DNA of 64,000 nt. Origin: Gonatopus flavifemur. Taxonomy: Eukaryota > Arthropoda > Insecta > Hymenoptera > Dryinidae. The stretch covers positions 8,556,001 to 8,620,000 of the forward strand of contig JAFFJZ010000003.1 in NCBI GenBank assembly GCA_018340375.1, in the 5' to 3' direction. Position 1 is the first letter of the stretch. Each line of letters begins with the position of its first letter. A model generated the notes under the pieces. The model was not told the origin of the DNA, searched no databases, and worked only from the letters and a program-made list of their open reading frames with translations. Below, in pieces: positions 20,611 through 31,057 of this stretch. A program made the position numbers and the translations under genes.

Positions 20611-23323
20611 AGATATTCCAAATCTCATGATTATTTTTCACTATATTCGCAATGGATAGTGATGTATAATTTATCTTTTTTCATGAATAAATCAATCCAA
20701 CTGTTTTTTGTATATTAAGAGAAGGAAAGAGACATTCCAATTCCAATCAGAAAATAACAACATCCTTGGAACATACACTGTTGGAGGCAGCATGTACCTT
20801 GAACTAGAGTAATTCATCACGCAGGGGAGAAAACAATAACAAATATCAAAACCTTTCTTGCTGAAACATGCAATGAAAATGTTATCCCACACTTCATTTG
20901 AACCCTTCAATGATACATTTTTTAAAGACAAATTTTCATAATCACACATTTCATGTATAATTATATATGAATTATATATAATTGTTCAAAAATTGTCAAT
21001 TCGGGAGGAAAGTTTGAAGTTTAGGGCATTTCGGAACCTGCGTTCAATGTTCTTGGTACATAAAATGCTCCTCCCAGCAGCATATGTTTCGAGGTGTTAT
21101 ATACAGGAAGAAAGAATAGCTTTGCTGTATTTTAATGCACTTGAATTAGAAGAAAACTCGAAGAATTGCAAAACTATAGCTGGGAATCTAATCGATTGAT
21201 TAAAAATTACCATAGAACAATTATTCCATATCGAAATGTTGATGAACCTATCAGAGAAATCGAGGAATTCAGCTAAAACTCTGCAATTCGTACAGATCTA
21301 TCCAAATTTATATTATTTATAAAGTAGAATATTCTATTCCAATCATACGATATGTGTTGAATGTTTGGAATCAGGAAGTTGGAGATTTAGTGGAGAGAAA
21401 TAATTATTATTTTCTATGAAGTTGCAATGGAACTTTGTCAAATAGAATAGAAAAAATATATGCTTTTCCCATCGTCGCATGTACGCTTAATTCTTTTCAT
21501 ATCATAATATCTGTATTTCTGTCACATAAATAGACAAATGTTCTACATTTATGTTAAAATTATATGTGCTCTTTGAGTAAACGATGACCGAATTTTTGTA
21601 CTCTTTATATAAAATGAAAATGATTGTTTTATCGAAACACCTCCATAACATAACAGTTCCAAAGGAATTCGCGAAACATTTCTCCAAAGTTATCTGCCCA
21701 TCGATTCACCTTTGATTTTCCAACGATTGCTTTCAAAATGAGGAAAAAAAAGTCTTTTGGAACTGTGATATCACCTGGATAACTGTAAATATTGAATTAA
21801 AGAAAATCAGAAGAGAACGTACGAAGTTAGTTTTAATGCATTCTATTTAACGACGACTGAGGAAGAATTTGAATCTCAAAATCTTAAATAAGACTGTCGA
21901 TAACGAAAATCATTCACGTACTTGTTCACTGAATCATCGCGACGAACAACATTTGTATAGACTCAAGTGTAAAACAAGTACAGTGAATTTTATTGTAAAA
22001 TATATACATATAATATATATATATTGAATAATCATCGACGATATTCGATGCCTTTGATGAATTTTTCCAAATGTACCACACCGTTCGTTTACGGATTGAG
22101 TTTCATAGAATATTCGTTGGAAAAAATCAGCATTATTTATATAATTATATATCACATTTTGTACTCGTATAATTATTTGATTTTATACCACTTGCTTCAG
22201 TAATAAATTGATTCAATTAATTAGGAAAGAAATCAAAATAGATATCGATGGATCTGTGGTAAGATAAAGTATCTTTAAGATTTTTATTACAAAAGGAAAA
22301 AAAAATCAAAAATTTCACTTGCCTCGACTGTCAATTTTTCAAACACTATATTATATTTTTGCTCGCAATGTACAGAGAGTATTCTTGAACCTCCATCGTG
22401 GGTTCATTGCGACTGATTGGTTTGTTGCGTTCATCCATGTACGTGTATACATACTGTATCGATAGGATCATTCTATTTCTTGACAACTTTTTTGTCAGAT
22501 CATTTCCCCTTACGGAGGTGTTCTCCGTAGAAGATTTTTGACGACCAAAACGTCCGGCGAGAAACCTGTTGATTCAAATCGATTGTCATTTAGAATTAAG
22601 ATCTATGATGTATATAGCGGAATTGCGAATATTCGTATGGCTAATATGTATTTAACTACACTGTATAACGGATTGCAAGAATCTTTCAAGATCGTATTCG
22701 ATACCAAAATTTTTAATTATTGTGTTGAATAGATCATTCTAGAAAACCTTCACGCAGAAAACAAAATTCCTTGAGACAGAAAAGAGTGATTTCCCTGTCC
22801 CACTTCTTTGATGGAACAGCTGAAACATCACTGTCGTATGAATCGCTGATCAGGCTGCTGTGATGGCAAATAGATTCATCTATTACAACAAAAGATATCC
22901 AGTGAAATCAGATTTCTCTGTCACAGTGGAGTTTTTTTTCTCTGTGATTGGATTTTTCTTGGATTGAATTGAATGTAATGTGAATATATTGTTTTTGCAC
23001 TCGAGAATATTTAATGGACACGTGATATTGGGACTTTTGTTTTCATCTTCAAAGTCAAAATTCTTATCGTTACTGACGGAGTTTTATTATTAATCTGTTG
23101 CAAGCATGGACCTACAACTCGCAATTGAAAGCTATCATCCGATTAATGCAACTTTTGATAGAGATATGTTATCATAGATTTGAGTGGTTCTCGATGTGGT
23201 TGCATCACAATTCAGTATTCTTATTCAGGACTAGACACTGTTCCACAATAATTGTACAGGTTTACGTTCACGCAGATTTCGACAATGTTCACCCGAGTCG
23301 AAAAATTGTAATACTTTTTGAAG

Positions 23324-23450
23324 CCTGATTTACTCCGTAATACGCAACGATCCAGAGTTGGATCGGATCGAAAAAAGGTTAACATCAGGTTCAATGAGAA
23401 TTTTGAACATCCACCCTGATTCATCCCGTAACACGCAACGAATCAAGGCT
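23324..23450 (+). repeat. tandem pair of about 91-bp units
   Basis: CCTGATTTACTCCGTAATAC followed by GCAACGATCCAG (from 23324) is repeated as CCTGATTCATCCCGTAACAC and GCAACGAATCAAG (from 23415). The intervening sequence is not clearly duplicated. Confidence 0.5.
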
Positions 23451-23683
23451 AAGTCACGATTCACTTTTTGACTCAGGTAGTCTCATTTATAGAAAGAAAA
23501 AAAATGTTGTTATATAATTTATTAAAATATATACCATTCCCAATCATTGTTTCTCGGAATTTCCCGCAATATTTATTTTGATATGGATAATACAATCTCA
23601 AAATTGTGCCATATTTCACCTGTACTTTTCCTAAAATCATCAATATATCGGAATATGCACAATGGAAAATAACAGCTCTGAAA

Positions 23684-23876
23684 TTATATGGAAGAAAATT
23701 TCAAGCTGTTTCAGCTAAATTTTAGCTATTACAACTAAATATCTCAGCACCATTGAGCAACATGCCAATTTCATAGCAATATTAACCAAACTTTGGCCGA
23801 TAGAGCTAAAAATGTAGCTACAGCAGCTAAAAAAATGGCTATCATTCTCATAGCTAATTCATTCTTTTCCATGTAA
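23684..23876. mobile_element. palindrome-array element with AGCT cores
   Basis: The ends read TTATATGGAAGAAAAT and, reversed, TTACATGGAAAAGAAT. The interior repeats AGCTAAA/TTTAGCT units, for example CAGCTAAATTTTAGCTAT and TAGCTACAGCAGCTAAA. It has the same architecture as 16868-17119 with a different core. Confidence 0.6.
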
Positions 23877-26119
23877 CATAAACTGTGACTTGGCGAAATA
23901 TCTCTATGATGCCCAATTATGTTTTCATGTTGACTTGCTGTGGCCCAGATAACTTCCCAGTTAGCACATCACAAAGTACCCCAACTAAAGAACTAAGAAC
24001 ATGGAATCAAGATGGAATGTACGATTTACAGTGGGATCACAATGATGAATGTTCTATACCGATGCCTTGATCGCTTCACCACTGGGTACCCTGTTGAAGT
24101 AATAGCTATAATTTCTTATTTGGTTAAACAAATCTCACATGGAAGATATTGTATCAAGTGATATCCTAGCCACCAACTTGAGTGAATTTGCAAGCTGAAA
24201 TCTCATATAGAATCCCTAAAGGATTTTTTCTAGTGCGAAGTGAACCAATAATCTCACGACATCATATCTTGAAGGAAAAGATTTTTCTATCGAAGCAACG
24301 GTGAATTAATTTCAAACGCATATAGAAAATGGTTACGGACCGATTGTATTGATGTGATTCATTTACTGGTTGGTTCATTAATCAATACTCGTCATAGAAT
24401 GCACTGAATCCACTGTCCAGTGTAAGTATATACATATCAATTGAACTATAATACTTCTTACCGTAAGACTTCTTTTGATAATCGTTGATTAATCAAGTGC
24501 AATGCAATTTTGCATAGTTTTTATGGAGGGGCATAAACAAAATTGAACCATCTAACGAATAAATTACGTATCGTTGCTCTCCAATCACATCGTATTCGTG
24601 TTACATAAATGAATCACGTAAGATTATTCATAATTTGTACATAGTCGAGGAGAAGATGGGGGTTATACATAATACTATAAGAGCGACAAATTGTAATAAT
24701 ATTGTCGTTGTAAAATACGTGAAAAAGTAATTGCTATAATTATTGTACGTCTGTATAATCATTGTCAAGCAATGTATCTTATAATGCCGGATAATAAAAT
24801 TGAAAGAAAAAAATTATAACATTGTCACTTATTCTTTCCATTTCGTATATGAAATGTTATATTATTCTTGAAGAAAATTATTCCAACGGTTCTATATATT
24901 CAGTGAAGTATATCTCACTGAAGATTTTTCCAAAATATTCTTCGAAGATGTCCTTGAGAAGAATTCAAAAATTCTTTTCAAAACATCTTTTGAAAATATC
25001 TCGAAGATGTCGAAGTAAAAGAGGTCTGCAGAATATAATTTGGAATGCTTCTTTAGTAATAGCTGATCAAAGAGATTTTTGTTTTGAATCGATTCGAGAA
25101 ATCTGGGAAGCTCACCTTTTTTCTTCGACGCAAGGCAACAACCCTTCGAATGAGGAAGAGGGTGAGCGTTCTTATAATCCTTCCTGATCATTGTTGTTAT
25201 ACATAAAGAATAGAATAGGAATCATTTTCAATGAAATTTAATTACAAATTCTCATAAAGTATATCATAAATTATTTCAGACGTCGAGATTTTCTGAGTTG
25301 CAGTCTGTTTTCCGAACAGTACCGAATAGTGTCTTCTTCGGTCTATCAAAGATAGGCATTTGAGCGAGGAAGAGGTTTGAGGCACTATTCAAAGAGCGTA
25401 TGTATTCTCACTGAACTGAAATTCCACATAACATAACCCTTGTGGGAAAAATTTTCGAATTTGGTTGAATTGAATTGAATTTCATTAAATGTTGCTGAAT
25501 TTTATTGAATTCCATGTTGAATTTCACTCACACAAATTGGACTCTCTTTTCATGAAAAATCAACAAGAAAAGACGAATTTCAAGGAATTACGATGGAATT
25601 AAATCAAATTCACAAAAATTTGCCAATTTTCTGTGACTTGTGTCAATTTTTAATAAAAAAGTGTCCAAATTGAGAATGAAATTCAACAAAAGTTTTCATA
25701 GAGAACATCGTGATCTATAAGTATACTGATCAAACACCTCTGGGTACATTTGATCATAGATTTTCAAGTGGCTATTCAAATGTTCGTATTGATAATGATT
25801 ATTTATCACATCCCTAACGAATCTGATCACGCCGAAATTTTCAGTATTCTGTGAGTATCATTTTCGTATGGTATATATAATCAGTATGAATCTAGTAGTG
25901 ATTAGTGATTCAGTAAAAAACCGAATCGTGATGAAAAGTGAACTGAAAAATAGGGATTCGCACGAGACTCGCGTTGAAGAAAGATAAAATAGTGACCAAT
26001 AATTATTCCAATTTCTTGTAATATCGGAATGATCAAGATACTTTCAAAGTATAAATGGAATCAACGGAATGAGGTGCAACCTTGATTATTCAAATAAAAT
26101 CAGCAGAGATATATGTCGA

Positions 26120-26175
26120 AATATGCAACGAGACCTGCACCGAGACCGATACCGAGACTAGTTCCGAGACTGAGA
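26120..26175 (+). repeat. minisatellite of CGAGAC units
   Basis: About five imperfect units of 6-12 bp (ACCGAGACCGATACCGAGAC) in AT-rich DNA, followed by ACCGAAA/TTTCGGT inverted motifs up to about 26365. Confidence 0.6.
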
Positions 26176-26650
26176 GGATATCTCAATTTTCCTCTTCAAT
26201 GAAATCGGAATTCCAAGTGATTTTGGAGTTATTACCGAAAACGTATCAAATTTCGGTATATTTTTGGTATAGATCAATTCTGATATCGGTAACAGTATCA
26301 TTTGAGTATAATCAAAGTATGGAAAATTCACAAACATACCGGATAATTTCAGTATGATCAAAGTATGATCGCATTTGCTGGGAATGTCTTCATGAAATCA
26401 TATGGAGAGGAACAAATTCATGATTGTGCCGATGCTAGGGAAAATCCGAATTATTCAAACATGTATATGGATTCAATAAATCTCATTCAGTATGGAATTT
26501 TCATGTCCCAGCTAGATCTCGTGAAATATCACAGTCCCTCGCATGTTGTCTGTTTACAGGCAGCAAGAGAATTCATTTCATCTGCACATCGTGTACGTTT
26601 ATTGTTTCATCTGCATTATGACTTTGAAGCTTACAATTTTCTGTTCCCTT

Positions 26651-26994
26651 AAGGACACTCAAGTATTAACAAAAGTAAGCCAAATTTTGCCCCAAATTTT
26701 TTCATAAATTATGCGTTCAACGGAAATTTTCAATGGATAATGATAAAATCCACGACCAGGATTACACTCTAAAGTTAAGTTTCAGTCTTTTCCGGATTTT
26801 CAGGCGAGTATAAAAGAATTTGGAAAGTAATAACCTCCAACTGTCAGAAATCTTTCGTAATTTTGTTTTCCAATACTTGCCAACAATGAAGAAACCTACA
26901 TTGATATTCAGAGCCCAATCTCAATTTTATCAGATAATTTATGAGAAAAGTTAGCGCAGAATTTCACCCGCTTTTCCTGATGCTTGAGTGCCCT
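26651..26994. mobile_element. 344-bp MITE, copy 2
   Basis: Ends AAGGACACTC and GAGTGCCCTT. The left arm (CATAAATTATGCGTT and flanking blocks) corresponds to the right arm of the copy at 13989-14343 reversed, so the two copies are in opposite orientation. Both retain the TTTCATAAATTAT and TTTCC-rich internal segments. Confidence 0.78.
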
Positions 26995-27753
26995 TGAGTC
27001 CAAGGGAATAGTATCACTTGGTAAAATTTGGCAATAACTTCACAATTCACGATTCAGGATGGTGGGAAAAGTGGTGGGAAGTTGAGAAATTGTTACTATA
27101 TTTTATCAAATGATGGTGTTGCTTTTCATTTCCCGATCATTGTATTTGTCCCACGTTATCCACCGGTACCCGAAGTGGGAGCTTTGAAGTTTTTCAAGAG
27201 TTCTCCCAGAATTCATCCACCAACTCAGTGCTATCTGGGAAAAGTTTCGTATTCACAATTATTCTTGGCATAAAAATCAAATTTTCGTGTTCCATTTCGA
27301 GCGTAAAGTTACATAGATCCGATACTCCATTCGTCTAAAACCGAATAATTGATAGAATATTTCTGTTACGTTCCTCGCCAAACGTTACTTTTCCTTCGAA
27401 ATAAACGCGTGTTAAAAATTTCATCTCCACCGAGGGTGTGTATATGAAATTTTATAGTTTGTATTTTACATTTTATTGGCCTCGAGGGTACAGTATCAAT
27501 ACAGAACAAAAGCGATGCATCATTGTTTATGTTCGCTGAAAATATACAATCATAAATGCAATTCCAAGGAAGTACAAATCTGCTACAATACGACAGAATC
27601 TCATCGTGAAAAAAAAACATCGCGAAAGGAGCAAACGGAGATAGATGAAATCCGAGTGTCGATTCGATTCAGTCATGCATCTTGTGCCTTCTTCAACAAT
27701 TTTGCACAGTTACATCTACGATTTATGATTCGATTTCGATTCCATTTCGCGAC

Positions 27754-27897
27754 ATGGTTTGTTTACTTATTGGCCTTCTCCTCGCAATATGCACCCTGGT
27801 CATTGTTGTACGTATATCGCTTCAGAGCTCTATCGTTCAGAATGATTTATCGCCATTTATCCGTTATCCAAGGGTGTTCGCATTACGGAAATGTTAA
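27754..27897 (+). CDS. candidate 47-residue membrane micropeptide or exon
   Basis: An ATG frame gives MVCLLIGLLLAICTLVIVVR, a single strongly hydrophobic helix, then a polar tail (SSIVQNDLSPFIRYPRVF) ending ALRKC and TAA. Codon use is less AT-biased than the surroundings. The frame is also open upstream from a possible acceptor (aattttgcacag, near 27709), so this could instead be an internal exon. No family is recognised and no promoter was identified. Confidence 0.25.
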   Translation: MVCLLIGLLLAICTLVIVVRISLQSSIVQNDLSPFIRYPRVFALRKC

Positions 27898-28371
27898 CAT
27901 GAAAATTTGGAAGTTCAGTGTTGCAAATTAGGGTCGCGAAATTCACGATCGATATAATAAGTCCACGTTAATCGAAAATTATCGATGAAACCACAAGAAT
28001 TTATTGCTCACCCGTATTCATGTAAATTTAGGTACTTATGTATCTCGTATACGTGACTGGTATTCTGACAAAAATTTTTTCTATCGCTATTATTTCGCAA
28101 TGTATTAATTTATTACAATTTTTATTTAAACGCCCATGAATACAACATGGAAAAAATATCATAGCAACTCATACGTTTCATAAAATCTGATATACGGGTG
28201 TTCAAATACTACTACAGAACCTCATACAATGTTATGAGAATATATGAGATTCTATAGCTTTATACGGAGAGAATTGAGAATAATAAATATTCCGATGTGA
28301 ACTTGCCGCTGATTGAGTTACTATCATGAATAAAACGTAGGCATTATTTGTTTTCGAGTTAGTCAGCACTA

Positions 28372-28533
28372 ACCTGGTTAAACAATCCCATTGAACCCAT
28401 CGATTCCGATGCGGAAATCCCATTCAGTCCGATTCATGAATGGGAATCAATTGGATTTCTGCATCGGAATCAATAGGAACCAATCGGTTCATTCGGAATT
28501 CAATGGGATTCTTTGGGATTCTTTAACCAGGGT
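28372..28533. mobile_element. MITE-like element with CCTGGTTAAA termini
   Basis: Left end ACCTGGTTAAACAATCCCAT; the reverse complement of the right end reads CCCTGGTTAAAGAATCCCA. The interior contains repeated ATTCCGATGCGGAAAT-type motifs and their reverse complements, another palindromic array. Confidence 0.7.
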
Positions 28534-29100
28534 ACGAAACATTGTAATCGTGACGACTCACACAGCATTTCAGTTCTAAAAGATATCTCAAGCCAAATTT
28601 CACATCGGAATCATTACTATTTCATTCTCTCCGTGTATTTGACCATCTATGAGGTTTTTTCAACGGGGTAGGTACATCGAAACACATACTTACGCATTTG
28701 CTCACAAGGAAACAAAGTGATAAAGTGGAACAGGTATCATTAAATTTGATTCGTCGTATCATTGGTCAAGTGTACAGTCTGACGGCGGATCATGTGTCCA
28801 CGTATTGCCACCATCAATTTAATATCACATACTCATGTTCGAACAAATTGAATTCATATACACTCAACTGGGAACAGTTTTCTGACGTAGTTTTTCATGG
28901 GCCATTGAACACCAGCCTTTCAGATAACACGGAGTTACGTGGTAGACGTATGTGCGTCTTGTAATGTTGAAATAGAATTCTGATAGCCCTGTTAAAAACT
29001 TTCCTGCCATCTTTTGATAGAACGTTCCAATTTGGCCATTCCGTACAAAATCGGATAGGAAGGTTGTTAGTTTTTGAGCAGATTTCTAGGGATGAAAACT

Positions 29101-29116
29101 GTTCAAAGCCTGACAA
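29101..29116 (+). repeat. dispersed repeat, GTTCAAAGCCTGACAA copy 2
   Basis: Exact copy of the 16-mer at 20380-20395 and 40011-40026. Confidence 0.55.
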
Positions 29117-29159
29117 TTATTCCCAAGCGACACACGGATGTTTCAGATGCGATATGAAC

Positions 29160-29288
29160 ATGCAATAGTTTTCACTGTCTTCAAGATATCGTAGTTTGAG
29201 AAATCTAAAAGACATGTAAAAGAGATCTGAAGACACCTTTTAGATTTCTTAAACGAAGACATCTTAGAGGCAGTGAAAATTGTTGCAT
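29160..29288. mobile_element. inverted-repeat element with GACAT cores
   Basis: ATGCAATAGTTTTCACTG at the left pairs with CAGTGAAAATTGTTGCAT at the right. The interior holds AAAAGACAT and GAAGACATCTT motifs in both orientations. Related cores occur at about 24905-25020, 40600-40720 and 41160-41275. Confidence 0.6.
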
Positions 29289-30473
29289 AATAATAATTAT
29301 TGATTAATCTCGTGGTCCATTGAATTGACCAAAAATTGAACATTCAACATACGTCGATAATCGAAAATCTGATAATGTAAAACATAACTCATCTTCTATG
29401 AGAAATTTTCAAAAAATTTGAACAAAATTCTTCTACACTGAAGTTATTATATTAGTATTTTGAAATGATTCAACCTTTTGCAGTATATCAATCAATAATC
29501 AGTTATTGATCAATCTTCGATCATTATCGAACCAAAATAATTGTTCAATAATTACTAAATTATGGATCACTCCATTTCATAGACGATGGCGGCATCTTTG
29601 CCTATGCTATTGACCTAATATTGCTCTCTAACTGGAAAATCCAATGATCCACAGAAATTTATCAATTATTGGTCGCCGATGCGGATACAGAAATGGACAA
29701 GCATACCTTCCATAAACGTTCCAGTCCCAGGTAGAAATATTTTATTGAATCCTATTACGAATTGTGAAATTTCTGATTAAATATAATTGAATTTCATTGA
29801 AATCCATTCATTTTCCCATTGGTCAATGAGATTTTATAGATTATTTGTAACAGGGGTGGCACGTTGTGCTTGTCTGGGCATCCAATTTCATTGGGTAACA
29901 AATGACCAGTTATCCACATAGCACACAATGTCTCAGTAATATTCTCAGAATATCACAAATATCTCACTCGACATATTCTATGTTGAAATATTTTTTTAAA
30001 CAATTTCATTTTATTAACAGACGACTTCTTCTATTAGAAAAACGGAACTCGTCTAATGACAAGACGGTGGAAAATACTGAAATTTACTTACTTGGGAACA
30101 GATTGAAGAGATTTTTTCTCGTCGTGAGGCAGATACTGTCTTTTGAGAAGATGGGATTCATTTCAACCCTGATGAAAATCCAGAAGTAAGAGAAGCGGGC
30201 ATTGAAACAAATGAAACGTGAAGAATGTTCCAATTCCCTCCTGAATTACGCTTAGATAACTCTTCGCTTGCGTTTTTGTCGCGCTCCAACGCTTCATTTT
30301 CACCAGGGAAGGTGAATCTGTTCATAAAACTGCACGGTTATTATATTCAGACAGCCAATTCTAAAGGTAAAATGACTTGGTTTCACCAGTGAAACAGACT
30401 ATGTTTGAGATTATCACTGTCTCATAATAGAAAAATAGTTTTTATGAGTGTATTTGAAATACAAAGTGTATTA

Positions 30474-30585
30474 CAAATTGCGGTACATAGCAAGAATTTG
30501 AAATTTCGAAAAATAATCCAGTCTTATCGACTGAGAAAAAAAAGTTTTGTTGGAAATTTGAAATTCGCGCTATGTACCGCAATTG
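30474..30585. repeat. long hairpin with about 33-bp arms
   Basis: AAATTGCGGTACATAGC (30475 on) pairs with GCTATGTACCGCAATT (about 30569-30584). Pairing continues through a GAATTTGAAATTTC block on each side, with a loop of about 45 nt. It could be a MITE relic or a small-RNA precursor. Confidence 0.6.
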
Positions 30586-31057
30586 TTAAAATATCAAAGA
30601 TTATCCCCGATAATTTCAGACTGTTTCATAAGTTTCAGTTCGGAGAAATCTTGCAGACAAAAGGTTTATAGTCGGATGGTTACGCTGGTTTCCTCCTAAA
30701 TGTTAATGTATCCAACGATGATAATTACAGCATTCAACAACAAAAACCAATTATAGATCAAAGAGGAAATAATTGTTTCTCATGTCGATAACATCCACTT
30801 GAAAAAGAATATCGACAGCAGAAACCTACTCGAACCACCAAGTAAAGGCGCCAACGTGTTTTTAAAAGTTTTCAAACCATCGCGTAGAAAGGTAACACGG
30901 TCAGCCAGGTGGCGGGTCAGTCGCAAGACGGAAGAACATATGTTGAGTTATCAACGCACGCGCAGTTGACGCTTCCGCGACGTACCTAGCCATCTTTCCA
31001 GTCAAGCCAAAAGTGATTGTTTTTCAGCTTTAGTCTTATTTAACGGAACTTTTATTA

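Larger units (their letters stand above)
18518..31057. other. 12.5-kb intergenic region rich in short repeat elements
   Basis: The first part is presumably channel 3' UTR; an AATAAA occurs at 19397-19402, uncertain. The rest holds MITE-like elements (20515-20610, 23684-23876, 26651-26994, 28372-28533, 29160-29288), a hairpin (30474-30585), a small minisatellite and one candidate small ORF (27754-27897). Long open frames such as those near 24822-25190 and 27476-27931 lack coding character over most of their length. The last 200 bp before 31058 are GC-richer and are presumably the UBE2G1 promoter and 5' UTR. Confidence 0.5.

Noticed and set aside
24822..25191. Opposing open frames of about 100-120 codons
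   Set aside because: They arise from GAAGATGTC/TTCTTC repeats that are open on both strands; no protein-like domain is seen.
27476..27931. 151-codon open frame overlapping the micropeptide
   Set aside because: It starts at a non-ATG codon and its composition follows base composition; only the internal hydrophobic ATG frame in another phase looked worth listing.
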